The notes under the pieces are model-generated. The model saw only the letters and a list, made by a program, of their open reading frames with translations, was not told where the DNA came from and did not search any database. This document shows, piece after piece, positions 21,662 through 33,931 of a stretch of 64,000 bases of DNA; position 1 is the first letter of the stretch; the number at the start of each line of letters is the position of its first letter. The translations under genes were made by a program, and so were the position numbers. This DNA is from Chamaecrista fasciculata (Eukaryota > Streptophyta > Magnoliopsida > Fabales > Fabaceae): contig QANZ01022632.1 in assembly GCA_003254925.1 (NCBI GenBank), forward strand, positions 106,445-170,444. Direction: 5' to 3'.

Positions 21662-24600
21662 TCAATTTGCTGAAGGTGATAAGAACTTGTTCCCAGATGT
21701 CCTGTTGATAACAACAGAATAGTTAGCAAAGCAAAATTGGGTAAACAAACCTGAAAAATTAATCTTTTAGCACAAACAGTTTTACCAAATTTTTTATTCG
21801 GTGCTTATAGTTTAATTTTATTTTTTGGTCAAAGTGCACTTTTGGTCTCATTTTTTGCTTAAGTTTCAATTTGGTCTCGTATCTTTTTTTAATTCCATAT
21901 CTTTTGGTCAATTGTAGAATTGGTCCCATATCTTTTTTGTTGCAAATTTGGTCTGATATCTTTGCAAAAAATTTCACTATTAGTCTCACAATGTGGAACC
22001 TTTTGTAAAGATATGAAACCAAGTCTGCAACTTGACCAAAAGATATGGGAATCTACAACCTGATCAAAATATATGAGACCAAAAGTGCAACGAAAAAAGA
22101 TACGGAACCAAATGAGACCTGGGCAAAAGATATGGGCTGAAAGTGCAACAAAATAAATATAGGAGACCAAATTGAGACCTGATCAAAAGATATGGGACCA
22201 AAAGTGCACTTTGACTTTTTTTTTTTGAAATCAATCTCTATACTTTACATATTCAAACTTTGATTCTCCAATACGTAAGTATTAGCAAGTTTAATCCTTG
22301 TTTCCCTTATTTATAGAAATCAAAGTATCTGTCTCTCTAACTAACCACTTGTTCATGGTGCTATCACATAAAGATCAAAGTTTTAACATTTGTAAAATAT
22401 AAGGACTATTTTTCAAAAAAAAAATTAAATTATATGAACTAAATTAGTTGGCCAAAAAAAAAATATGAACTAAATTAAAATTTTTGAGTTAATTATAGAG
22501 ACTAAATGATTCTTTTTTTTCAAAATGAAAATAACAATAAATTATAAAAAATAAATTAAATTATATAATAACTGATTTGAAAAAAATTATATGAACAACT
22601 GTGTCCTAAACTGTTCTTACTTCTTTACTTACCTAAGGTCCAGTCCAGGTTTTCCAATGAGATTTTGGGGAACCTGACCAGTCAAATTGTTGTTCTGTAA
22701 AAATCTGCAATAGCAAAAGGAACTGAATCAGTAATACAATCTCTAGTATGTTCTGACTCCAAGAAAAGTAGAAAACATAAAGATGAAGAAAAAAAATTGA
22801 AGGAAAACAATTCTTGAGGCAACTAAAGAACTTAAGAGTGACTGGCAGATCTTCCTAAAAAGGAATAGCAATCAGGTTTCAAAGAAAATACTGAGCAAAT
22901 CCAATTTCTTACGAAGACACAGTGGATATGACTGAGTAGAATGAATAAATTTGACTTCTAAAAGCAACATGACAAGGCTTCAACTACAGCATATAGCCCT
23001 TGATTCAAAGATAAAAGTAACAAATTTCAAATGCATAAATATGACTATGATCTACAGCACACCTAATAAAACATGATGAAAATAAAGATTCTATGAATGA
23101 CATATACAGTTCCAAGCAACCAAAATTCAAAGAAACCACTAACTTTGGACAACAAATATGCAGGCAATACAGTTAGGTATGCGTTACTTTGTTTCTAAGC
23201 TAATATTGTTAGAACTGGACTAGATAGTTCAACTGGTCCAACTGCTGACCAGATTGAAGAACAAGTTGGTTCGACCTTGGAAACTGTTTCAGCAGTTAGA
23301 CTAGACAGAATTGCCAAAATTGGGTTGGAATAGTGAGCCACTAAAGAACCGTCCGGTTCAAATAAAATATTAAAATTTTATTTTGACTCCTCATATATCA
23401 ATATTTGTTGAATTTAGTCCTTAAAAAATTAACTTTTTATCAATTTTAGTCTTTCTATATAAATTATTGTATTGTAATATTAATTATTTGTGATAAATTA
23501 TCAATTTATAACTATTTGATAGTTATAATTCTAATATTTGTATTTCATATATGAATTATATTTAAAATAATTAATAATCATGATTCATTACATCATTCGG
23601 TTTAACCATCGTTTCGATCAATTAGATCGATTAAACTGATCAAAACGTGAACCAAATGTTTTTTCAATTCATTGAAGGGTTCAGTTCCGACAACATTGAT
23701 TGAAACTATCAAAAACTATTTGGGATATAAAGCCCAAATTTCATGTACTAAGTAAAATAAAAGCAATTTGCTTGTGTACTCTAATATCATCTCAAGAAAG
23801 GCAGAACTCACATTTCATGCAAGCTGCTGATGTTTCCGAGGGACGACGGAATCTCTCCACTGAATTGATTGTCTTCCAAGTGCCTTAAAATGCAAAACTA
23901 ATAGATAAGAAAATGCTTAACTGAGTTTCGCATATACAGCAAGATTCTGTCAGATTTCAACCATTGGATAACTCAAATTGCTCTCAAACACATTAATTAC
24001 TTCATGATACAAAAAGCAACAATAATTAATTGTCGCCTTAGAATGGCATAATTGTATGGTGACTATAGCCAATGATGTTATTGATCATATACTAAGAGAT
24101 AAACCATCTTATCAGAGTCAAGAGGCAAAAAGGAAGATACAACTTACAGTGTCTCTAACAGCTTAAGTGAACTGAGTTCAGGAATATTTCCAGACAAACT
24201 GTTATTCCCAAGCCATCTGCAATAAGGCAATGATTGGCCTATCAGAAATATTTACACACTAATTTAATTAAATTTGCATATTTACACTAAAGAACCTACA
24301 TGTTTGTCAATGCTGTCATATTGGCAACATCAGGTGATAAAGATCCCGAGAGATTCATACTTGTCAAGTTTCTGAAATCAACAGAAAATCAGGATTAAGC
24401 AAATCATTTAAACAGTGCAATAGTACTAAAGTCACCAACTATCATAGTATAACAACTCAAGTCTGATCTTACAAGGACACTACTCGAATTCGCGGCCCTT
24501 CGGAGCATTTGATACCAGTCCATGAGTACTGTTGAGCTTGATGCATACAAGGATCACCAGTCCAATCAGGTGGAGGATTTCGGAGGCTCTCTTTTACCTT

Positions 24601-27577
24601 TTGCAACGCGATAACTGCAAGGAAAATACATCCCCTTTTAACAACCTAGAGTATATGCATAAAACATACAAGTTCATTTCAATTATGACATAAAATCTTG
24701 AATATTTACAAATAAGCAGAGAAAATCATCTTAAGCATTTTATCTTCAGTAGCATATTCTCCTACTTTCTTTATGACTAGATATATGTGTCCTGTTCTAA
24801 GATTATTTTAAAAGTAACTCAAACAAGACATGAGAAGCCATACCATCTCGTGTCAAAGTTCTTTCTCCAAGTGAAAGCACCTGAAAAATTTCACCAGCAT
24901 TGATCAATGGACCTTTGGATGAAGTTGCAGCAGGGGTCACAGTTATTGTTGTAGGACCCGAAAGGCGCCACTGGTTGGCAAAGACAACAACACCTTCTGT
25001 GGTTACATTCAAATTACTATAATAAGTTATGCCATTTACAGTTATGTTTAAAATCCTTGATCCCCCTGAAGATGATCCATTGTTATCTGCAAAATATAGA
25101 GCAATGTAGTAGTTTTTTTGGGGTTTTGGAAGTGATACCCGAGGCCATTCCAAGACCATGGGTTCCAATTGATCAAATCCTAGCTGTGTCTGAAATACTT
25201 TTAATGGTGGAAGATTCCAAAATCCTGAAACAGGAATATTCTTGCTGCTTGCATTGGTCGAATTACTCTGGTCGAACGGTGCCCAGAAGCGGTCAAACTG
25301 ATCATCAGGATATCTGGTGATGCCAAGAATTCAGTGTCAGAAAACATAAATAGGATTGCCTATTGCTTTTTGGTGACACTCTTGTATATAACATTGTTAT
25401 TTCTAGAGTAAATTAATGATTGGTCCTTGAGAGATGACAGATTTTTAAATTTAGTCCCTAAAAGATAAAATTATAAAATTTAGTGATGAAATTACAACCA
25501 ATTTGGTCCTTGTATTCACATATTAATATAAATTTAATGACAAACATGATTTTCTAGCATCAATTGTGGAGTGCAATGTCAACAAAATCTAAGACCACAT
25601 TAGATTTGTCATTAAATTTCAATTAGTATGTTTAAAATAATGACCAAATAACTTGTAATTACATCTTGCAGGAGAAATTTATAATCTTTCAGGATCAAAT
25701 CATTAATTTGCTTTTCTTTCTATGAATGTATAAGCTATTCCAAGCACCTCGTAATGTTTGACAAGTTCATTTACTGCTGAGTTTCTCTCTAATACTATAG
25801 TTCCGTTTTGTAAATTTCCAGGAGAGTTTTAAGTAAATCACTAAACTAACAATTGTAATACACACCACCTAGCAGTAGAACTCAAAACCCAAGGAACTTC
25901 ACAACCTAAAAAACCAAGCTAATTTCATAAGAACATCAAAACAATGGCCAAAATGCAGGACTGAACTTTAGTCATTGAAGAAAAAGATAAAAATAAAAAA
26001 GACTCTTGAACTTTGAAAAGCGACGAAAGATCTTTGAACTTTTGATTTTCTATAAATAATCCTTTTTGTTAAAATTTTCATTGAGAAGATCAAGAAATTT
26101 TTAATCTTTTTGGTGACTATTAATTAAAACAGTATTTAATTGTACTATTGGATCAATATAATATACAAAAACAATCATAAAATTACCAAAAAAGAAAACT
26201 TATTTTTTTAAAAAAAAAAATCTTAACAAAAAGGGGTCCCTTGCATTTAAAAAAACAAAAAAAAAAAACTTGCGAGGGCCTTTTGTTACTTTTTAAATTC
26301 ATGATGTTTTTAAGGCAATGAATAGCTATATTTGAGAGTTTTAGTGAGGACGAAAAAGAATGGTCATTAATTCATGGAATGGAAAGGTTTGAGTACATAT
26401 ATATAGGAAAAAGTGCATTTTTGGTCCCATATCTTTTACTCAAGTCTCAATTTGGCCTTAGATTCTTTTTTTTGTTGCACTTTTGGTCTCATATCTTTTG
26501 GTTAGGTGCAGAATTGGTCACATATCTTTTTTGTTGCAGATTTAGTCTCATATCTTTGCCAAAAGCTCCACCAGTAGTTCCACAATGTGGAACTTTTTGC
26601 AAATATATGAGATCAAATCTGCAATCTGACCAAAAGATGGGACCAAAAGTAAAACAAACGAAGACACAGGACCATATTAAGACCTGAGCAAAAGATATGA
26701 GACCAAAAGTGCAACAAAAAAAATATGGGACCAAATTGAGACCTGTGCAAAAAATATGAAACCAAAAGTGGGCAGATATGTGTGGCAGTTCTAAGGAGAA
26801 AATGAAGGGAAAACAAACAAACTTAAGAAATTTCAGAAGAATGGAAATCAACATATATATTTCACTAACCGAATGGGGTTTCCTCCGGAGTAGCCAAAAC
26901 TGCTCCTAGCAACCAAAGAGAGTGCAAAATTGCTGAAATCCGTAGTATTATACAGAGAATCTCCCAAAATCACAAACTCCAAAGCCGAAATAAAGGGGTC
27001 AGAATCCGTATAACTATTTGCCCCAATACAAAAACTCATGGTTTTTCCCTGAGCTAAGAAAACCCCTTCATAGTTGGTATAATTCCCATTCGCATAATCC
27101 TCTGTGGTATTCACCACACTCCAGAAACTCCCATCCACGATCTGATCGAACACCGGCGGCGACGGATGATCGCCGCCGTTGATTCCGCCGTAGAAGTACG
27201 TAGCCCTCACCATGTACCGTGCTCCGCGATACACCTGAAAAGTGTAGCAGTTTTTCTTGATTCGAAGCGGGAACGATCGGACGGTGGATAAGGTGGGAAC
27301 GAGGACTGAAATGCTCAGATTCTTCGGTGTTCCTGTGGAGATGAATTCTTCCGAATCGGGAAGCCATGAGAGACCGTTGATTTCTGAACCGGAGGTTGCT
27401 CCACAATCGATGAAAAACCCTAGTGATTTCGTGAATTTCTCAGAAAATTGATGAATAGCTAGAAACAAGTAAGAAATTAGACAAAGCAAATGAAGAATAG
27501 TTCATACCTTTGGGGGGTGTTTGAGAGAGAGAGGGAGAGAGGAAGAAGAAGAAGAAGAGAAGAGAAAGGAGAGACAT
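21662..27577 (-). CDS. Malectin-like/LRR receptor-like protein without kinase
   Basis: Nine exons on the minus strand: 27508-27577, 26870-27419, 24844-25313, 24473-24614, 24300-24371, 24148-24216, 23812-23883, 22633-22704 and 21662-21701. They give a complete 518-residue protein. It has a signal peptide ('[13 protein letters not shown]'), a malectin-like carbohydrate-binding-type domain (about residues 24-360, with 'GFFIDCGA' and '[12 protein letters not shown]'), the LRR cap 'DWTGDPC' (about 381), four LRRs carried by 69-72-nt exons, and the end '[14 protein letters not shown]'. Malectin-LRR kinases continue from this point into a membrane segment and kinase; here a stop follows 12 residues later, with no hydrophobic stretch. 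Size and layout match Arabidopsis At3g19230, recalled as about 519 aa with no kinase. A secreted or cell-wall co-receptor role is inference. Fold-back elements sit in introns 2 and 8. Confidence 0.9.
21828..22215. repeat. Fold-back element in intron 8 (family A)
   Basis: Its ends are inverted repeats, GTCAAAGTGCACTTTTGGTC at the left and the matching GACCAAAAGTGCACTTTGAC-type right end. Internal blocks 'TCATATCTTTTGGTC' are repeated and mirrored. It is related to 26408-26771. Non-coding; the whole body can fold on itself. T-rich flanks prevent a clear target-duplication call. Confidence 0.75.
23205..23700. repeat. Probable degenerate transposon in intron 7
   Basis: The left edge 'TTGTTAGAACTGGAC' and right edge 'GGTTCAGTTCCGACAACA' are loosely inverse, and internal 'GGTTCGACC' and 'GAACCGTCCGGTTC' palindromic blocks are also present. 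An old MITE is the best guess. Confidence 0.35.
26408..26771. repeat. Fold-back element in intron 2 (family A)
   Basis: It begins 'AAAAAGTGCATTTTTGGTCC' and ends with the inverse ('ACCAAAAGTG'). The internal mirrored blocks 'TTTTTTGTTGCACTTTTGGT' and 'ACCAAAAGTGCAACAAAAAA' are shared with the intron-8 copy. It is non-coding. Confidence 0.75.
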
Positions 27578-27807
27578 GGTGGTGAATGTGAAGGAATGGG
27601 GTTAAGCATGAAAGTGAAGAAGAATGAGTACAATGTACAAGTGGGGATTTTGATGAGAGAGAGTTTGAATTTGAAAGAGTCGTTGTTTGGGTTGGAGAAC
27701 AAAGCAAGGAAGGAATAGTGAGGAAGCAAATGGAGTTGGGGAAAGGAATAAAGAAAAGAATATGGTAGTAAGTAGTAACGACGACTCACTCACACCAAAA
27801 TAAAATA

Positions 27808-28239
27808 ATGGGTAAATTACACTTTGGTACCCTGTGGTTTGACCCTATTTCACTTTGGTACCCTGTGGTTTGAAATTTGACACTTTGGTACCCTGTGGTA
27901 TTCTCCATTAACACTTTGGTACCCTTTGGAGCTATTTTGTAATTTTAACCATAACAAATTTTGCAAAAATTACATATTGACCCCAAAAAATTTTCAAAAA
28001 ATTACAAATAGGTCCCTGGATACATATTATATAGGGACTAAAATGAAAAATTTAAAATTTTTTTGGGGTCAATATGTAATTTTTGTAAAATTTATTATGG
28101 TTAAAATTACAAAATAGCTCCAAAGGGTACCAAAGTATTAATGGAGAATACCACAGGGTACCAAAGTGTCAAGTTTCAAACCACAGGGTACCAAAGTGAA
28201 ATAGGGTCAAACCACAGGGTACCAAAGTGTAATTTACCC
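27808..28239. mobile_element. Mutator-type palindromic MITE with perfect 9-bp TSD
   Basis: This is a 432-bp near-perfect inverted repeat starting GGGTAAATTACACTTTGGTA and ending in its inverse (28227-28239). Its arms contain four 'CACTTTGGTACCCT' units each, and a short centre reads 'GGATACATATTATATAGGGA'. The flanks are an exact 9-bp duplication TAAAATAAT (27799-27807 and 28240-28248), the TSD size of Mutator-like elements. It sits 231 bp upstream of the start codon of the malectin-LRR gene and so may contain or displace its promoter. Confidence 0.88.
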
Positions 28240-28264
28240 TAAAATAATTAAAAATAAATAATAA

Positions 28265-29265
28265 TAAAGTTAAACTCAAATTGGTCCCAAATGAATAGGG
28301 TAGATTCCAAACTAGTCCTAATTGTCTCATTTTTCAAGTTCATCCTATATATTATCGTAATTCCTGAAATTGGTCTCAAACTACTGAATATTTAGTTATT
28401 TTTCTTTGGTTTTAAGTTTTGGTAATGCTTTGAACTTCGCCTTTACTTGGGTCTTGCATGCACACGAGACACTCAAGAAGGGGCTTAGGTCTCCTATAGA
28501 GCCTCTGACGCCTAAGTTAATATTTCGGTAGAGTAATGGTAAGTAAAATCAGGGTGTCTAGGTTAGCTGGTGAGGTTCCTATTTATTGCAGATATTTATA
28601 GCATATCTGCAGGTCACTTTTGTAAGATTGTTACGTAGCAAGGTCCCTAGCTCGTGTGGGCATGACACGTACGCACTATCGATTTGCATTAACGGCCTTG
28701 ACATTGACAGGTTGGAGATGAGTCGGTCGGAGGTGGTTATTATTGAGAGAGAGAATATCAAGTGCCGTATGGGTTGCTCGCGGGTGGGCCTATTCCGTGC
28801 TTATTGGTCTTGGGTTGTTCTGTTGTTTGGTCCATACCTTATCAAGTTTAAATGACGAATTCAAAATTATATATATGTTGTTTTTTATGAGTACTCTCTC
28901 TATCTAATTAAGACTATAAACAAATGATGTCAAATTGACTCATGAAAGTGTGTGGCTCATTTCCCGATAAAACAAATAAAGTTGGTTATATATATTTTAT
29001 TTCAAGTTCAAATACAATGATTTTATAACTATTTGTTAACTTTTTAAGAATTCATTTTCTGTTTTTTTTTTAAAAAAAAAAGATTTTTTTTTCTATTTAA
29101 TTGAGACCGTTAAAAAACGAGATCAAATTACTCACAAAAAGTAAGTTTAAGACCAATTTAAAAAATAATGGAAATACATAGAACTAATCTAAAACAAATG
29201 AAATATTCAAGACTAATTTGAAATCAATCTCATATATTTGGGACCAATTTAAATTTTTGATCAAA
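28265..29265. repeat. Inverted-repeat element with a GC-richer core
   Basis: The left end 'CTCAAATTGGTCCCAAATGA' has its inverse at about 29230-29260 ('ATATTTGGGACCAATTTAAA'). The core (about 28440-28850) is notably GC-richer than its surroundings but has no supportable gene; the open frames in it (28586-28855 and its antisense) show no domain. I infer an old TIR element with filler sequence. Confidence 0.45.
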
Positions 29266-29700
29266 TAAGAAATAAAAAAGGGAAAGAATAGTAAATGACG
29301 CGGGAAAAAAACGATCTATTATATATGTTAGTTGGGGGGCGGTCAGAGATGGCCTTTTGTCTTTATTTATTTATTTGGTTTATATGATTATTGACGAAGA
29401 CGCAGGCAGTTAGGGAATTAGATGCATTCATTCATTTATTTATTTCATTTGGAAGATTTATAGATAAGACGTGCGTCTCAATTTAGGTTGACTTTTGTTT
29501 TTTTCAGATTTAAATTTGGCAATGATAAATAAATAATGAATTCGTATTTGATGATAATACACTCAACTCAACTGCAATTTTTGTCGTTAATGTTTTGAGC
29601 TTTTATTAATCAAATCGTAATTTTGTTACCAACCTTTGATTTGTTCAAAATTCAAATACTGTACATGTTCGGCAGTTTAAAATCTGTCCTTTTTAAGAAA
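29266..29700. other. Intergenic DNA, nothing recognised
   Basis: AT-rich with several ATTTATTTATTT runs (around 29360-29450). No gene or repeat arm could be identified. Confidence 0.45.
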
Positions 29701-30940
29701 GGTCAAAGTCCTATTTTAGTCCCTCAGTTATACTCAATGTTTCAAATTGGTCCCTCAATTATTTTTCGTTCCATATTGGTCCCTCAATTTTCTAAAACTT
29801 GACAGAGTTGGTCCCTTAAACGTTTTCCATTCATTTTTTCCGTTAAAAAAAAAGATAAAATTAATTTTTAACTCCTAAAATTTGAAGTTTTGCATTAAAG
29901 TTATTTTTCTCTCTAATAGAACCAAAATGTAAAACAAGAAGAAATAATTGGGGATTTTAGTTAATATTTCTCTCTTCTCTCTCTCGTTCGTCCCCCATAT
30001 CTCGACGCCAAATCATCTCCACAAACAATTAATTTTCCCGAATTGGATCCATTCGGTTTTCTTCAGAAGCGATATCTAAAGAGACGATTGTCGAATGGAA
30101 ACAGATTTTTTCTCCGATGTTTTAGTTTTTAGTTCGAATTCCAATCTCCGATGTTCAAGAAAATCATCAGAGCCTCTTTATGTAAACCCATTTGGCTTCT
30201 CCGAAGAAAATGTCATCATTTCTTTGACAAGAAATCTGTACAAGTTGAGGAAACAAATCCATTGCCCCAATAAGAAATTACCAAACCCAAAACCACGACG
30301 CATCAGCCATTAGTATTGGAGAATCAGAATAGAACACTCCCAATCCCAAAACCTCAATTATTAGACATAATTTGAGTTTGAGCAATGGTGGGTTCACATT
30401 TCCAGTGTTGAACACAAAATCGGAAGATGAACAACAATATCTTGATCTTCTTCCCGTGAGAGTGAGACCCCATCAAAAAGATGATGCTGTTGAAGTTAAA
30501 GTTGAAGCCTCTTCCTCTGTTTTGGTTTCACGGAGGCGGGAACGGCGGAGGACGACGGCGCAAGCGATGCAAGTTCGGATCTTTTCGAGATTCATATCTT
30601 AACGACGCAACTCAATGCTTTTTGGTACGAGAGAGAGAGACCAGAGAAAGAAGAGAAGAGAGAAAGAGAGAGAAAGATTAACTAAAACCCCCCAGTTATT
30701 TCTTTTTTCTTACATGTTGGTTCTATTATAGAGAAAAAGGACCTTAATGTAAAAATTCGAACCTTTAAGAGTTAAAAATCAATTTTGTCTTTTTTTTAAT
30801 GGAAAAATGGATGGAAAACGTTTGAGGGACCAACTCTGCCAAGTTTTGGAAAACTGAGGGACCAATATGGAACGAAAAATAACTGAGGGACCAATTTGAA
30901 ACATTGAGCATAACTGAAGGACCAAAATAGGACTTTGGCC
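29701..30940. mobile_element. Mutator-like element with long TIRs and coding-like core
   Basis: Terminal repeats of about 250-300 bp are inverse to each other: 'GGTCAAAGTCCTATTTTAGT' at the left, and at the right a mirror ending 'AAAATAGGACTTTGGCC'. They are flanked by the identical 10-bp sequence TTTTAAGAAA (29691-29700 and 30941-30950), fitting a 9-10 bp Mutator TSD. The core (about 29985-30640) has higher GC and codon-like composition, with open frames at 30095-30313 and 30372-30602 on the + strand. No transposase is present. Together this is the layout of a Pack-MULE. Confidence 0.75.
30095..30602 (+). pseudogene. Captured host-like fragment inside the MULE
   Basis: Two + strand frames (30095-30313, 72 codons; 30372-30602, 76 codons) are hydrophilic and Ser/Arg-rich, with strings such as 'PFGFSEENVIISL' and 'GGFTFPVLNTKSEDEQQYLD'. 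They lie in different frames and end abruptly, as expected of a captured piece rather than an intact gene. I do not recognise the parent gene. The body lacks any transposase motif. The neighbouring GA-rich stretch (30620-30680) is low complexity. Confidence 0.4.
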
Positions 30941-30950
30941 TTTTAAGAAA

Positions 30951-31773
30951 TATTCAATTGTTTCTTTTTTTTGGTTTTTTTATATTGGCATTTATTTGAT
31001 TTGATGTTATTTTTTTCTATCGATGCATGAGAGAGAAATGTGAGTAAGAAAAAAAAATAGTAAGAAAAGATGAATGAAAAGAGAAAGTTGTAAGGGCAAT
31101 AAATAAAAATGTTTTAATATTGAACTTAGAAATATGCCCTTTAAGTATTTTATTATTTTATAGTAAAAAGTAGGTAATTATAAGTAGTTGAGTAGGGATA
31201 TGTTAGTAATTTGAGAAGATAAAAGAGAGATAAAGGTGAAAAATAAAGAAGAAGAACATAAAGATATAACAAACAGACTGCAGCTCAAGTATTAAAGGAG
31301 TATTGAGAGATAAAGGAAGATAAAATAGTTTTTAACTCTCAGCCAAACAGGCCCTTAGTTTTTGCATAATTAACTTCTTTAGTGATTTCAGACTTTTCAA
31401 AAGTTGGATCATTATCTTAATTTTTTAGACAGTGTGGTACTCCTGGGAACGTGGTGTTGGGGGATAGTAGTTATGTGGACATGATTAATATTAGAAGAAT
31501 TCAAATTGGAGGTAGCTTATTTCAATAACACTAATCTAAAAAATGACTTAAAGTTCAAGTGGTCAAAAGTTGTGAGTAGAATTTCCAAAGAAGCTGGAGT
31601 GAGACTTGATTGTATGCAGGAACAACATGGTATGGTCATTGCCTTTGCATCAAGGTAGTCATAGAAGTAAGAGAAGAAATGTTCCACACATGGCCTAAGA
31701 GGACCATGTTGGTCCTTACCTTGAATAGTGAACAAATTACTCACATGGGAAGCATGAGACACATAGTACTATA
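30951..31773. other. Intergenic DNA between MULE and LTR array
   Basis: Around 31300-31360 there is a 'CAGCCAAACAGGCCCTTA' string typical of MITE ends, but no partner arm was found. Open frames at 31517-31795 on both strands have no recognisable domain. Confidence 0.4.
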
Positions 31774-32146
31774 TGTTAGGATACTAATTAATTAGATGAA
31801 AGATGGAGACAATACTTAGCCAATATTATCGAACCACAAGAAAGAGGCATAGTCACCGTACATATTGAAGAAGAAAATAACATAAAGGAAATAGAATGTA
31901 GAAAAGGAGAGCTACAGAGAGAAGAGAGAGAGAATCAGGGAGAAAATATCACAATGCAATCCACACCTATCCTAACCAATTTCCTTCATATTTATGCCCA
32001 ACGTTCACCACTTTCCATGTGAGCATTTTGTCCTCATCTTTAAATAACAAACTTGCCAAATTGGTCCTCACGCATATCATTGTCTTCTCCATTGATGACT
32101 CATCTTGCACTTCACCTCCACGTAGGCATCTTGAATACACGTTACA
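31774..32146 (-). repeat. LTR 1 of the array
   Basis: Outermost left LTR. It lacks the long GA/CT run of the others and starts TGTTAGGATACTAATT instead of TGTTATGGTACTAATT. Confidence 0.75.
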
Positions 32147-33512
32147 TTACTCCCCTCTTGGACAGTGACCTTGTCCAAAACGTTGGAAGAAGTCAAACGC
32201 GCGTGAAATCCGGCAAGAAGCTCCCACGACGGCACGTCACTGTTCCATTTGATCAGAGTTGATGTTGCGATAACATAACCAACCAGAATACGGTGGAAAG
32301 CCAAAACAGAGCATGGTGAAAGAATGAAATAGAGCATGAAGTCGGAGTCGGAGTCGGGGTCATTAATGCAAAGCGGCGGCGACATATATTGGAATGACGC
32401 ATCAAAGATGTTAGGGAGACAAGTGGTCACCGTTAACCGCAAAAGAAAAGTGACGGAACACATGCGTTCCACCACCGAACAAGGACCATCCTAACAAATT
32501 CCTAATTTATGATTGGGATGAAGTCCAAAAACAGAGCATGGAAGAACGCGAAGCTTCAAATAGCAAATCAGAAACGATAAAGATGTGTACGGGAAAGGAT
32601 GTTCGCCAACATAAAACGAAGCGATGTGGTGACAGTGAAGGTCGTCGGCGACTGCCCGGCAATAGTGATGGAAGGACGACCAACTAGGAATCAAAGACCA
32701 GTTATCGATCAAGAGGGCTAGACCAGTATGATTGCTCACCTAAATAAGTCGAACCATGAAGTAGAGGTTACAAATTTGGCACATCGCCTTGTTCGCCGAA
32801 ATGAAGTGAACATCGGCGAGCGCTTCCCAAGGAGAATCTGATATCGAGTCTTGCATTGCGTCGATCGCTGCTGCGGAAAGATTGTGGGAATTCGATTCAG
32901 TCATCACGAGCAACAGATTCGCATCGTCCTCTGCTTCTGTCAAATTGAAAAGAATTGCGGATGAAAGAGAAAGTCCATCGACTTCCATCTTGAGCGGATC
33001 CATAGTCATCACGATGCTGCTACCGTCGGTCAAAATGAGAGCGTATGAAGTCACAATCTCTTCGTTAAGAACTTGACTAGTGCCGGCAGCAAAAACATTA
33101 AGTTCCTCCGCTTTAACTTCGGTCACACACTCGACGACCAATAACGATGGAGCATCAGAGTTTGGCTCCACGAAATGAACAGCAAGAGTTTCAATAGCCC
33201 CTGGTCTATCTTCCAATTTCAGTGCAGAGCGCGAAGTTGTAGTGAACTCTATAGCGCAAATCGCCTCCGTCATGGTTTGGGTCGTTTGGCTAACCGAACA
33301 AGAATGAGACGACTGATATGTGGTATCATCCGACGTAATCGCGGAAGATGACACAATGGAGTTCGCTACAATCACGGTGACAGGTGGAGGAGCTTTGTCA
33401 AGCTTCTTACTAAGTGAATCTATGGCCTTCGTGATGCGATCAATAGCCGATTGCAAAGGATCAATTTCAGCTCCTTCCTCATGTTAGCCATGAAAGCCAA
33501 TGAAACCACCAA
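32147..33512 (-). pseudogene. Internal region 1: gag-like ORF and degraded pol 3' end
   Basis: On the minus strand, the frame at 32740-33456 (238 codons) starts 'MQSAIDRITKAIDSLSKKLD', an amphipathic start as in plant gag proteins, then becomes acidic and domain-free. At the LTR-proximal end (32077-32475) a second frame has 'IKWNSDVPSWELLAGF' and 'LDKVTVQEGSNVT', which resembles the last residues of Ty3-type polyproteins just before the 3' LTR. The polymerase between the two is missing, so the element is a deletion derivative that depends on other elements for movement. The gag and pol-tail assignments are inference from layout and short motifs. Confidence 0.5.
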
Positions 33513-33661
33513 TGTTATGGTACTAATTAATTAGATGAAAGATGGAGACAATACTCAGCCAATATTATTGAATCACAAGAAAGAGGCATAGTCACCGTAC
33601 ATACTGAAGAAGAAAATAACAGAAAGGAAATAGAATGCAGAAAAATGAGAGGTATAGAGAT

Positions 33662-33697
<36 letters not shown>

Positions 33698-33931
33698 CAG
33701 AGAGAGAAAGAGAGAGAATCAAGGAGAAAATATCACAATTCATTCCACACCTATCCTAACCAATTTTCTCACATATTTATGCCCAACGTTCACCACCTTC
33801 CATGTGAGCATGTTGTCCTCATATATGAATAACAAACTTGCCAAATTGGTCCTCATGCATATTATTGCCTTCTCCATTGATGACTCATCTTGCACTTCAC
33901 CTCCCCGTTGGCATCTTGAATACATGTTACA
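33513..33931 (-). repeat. LTR 2 of the array
   Basis: TG...CA repeat of 419 bp with a (GA)n stretch at about 33665-33695. Near-identical in layout to LTRs 3 and 4. Confidence 0.8.

Noticed and set aside
26489-26854. Minus-strand 121-codon frame in intron 2 of the malectin-LRR gene
   Set aside because: It is a read through the palindromic intron element; the repeated 'CTFGLISF' strings come from its sub-repeats.
27502-27789. A 95-codon minus-strand frame covering the malectin-LRR first exon
   Set aside because: Only 27508-27577 is used, in the frame giving a signal peptide that splices into the malectin domain; the longer frame does not continue.
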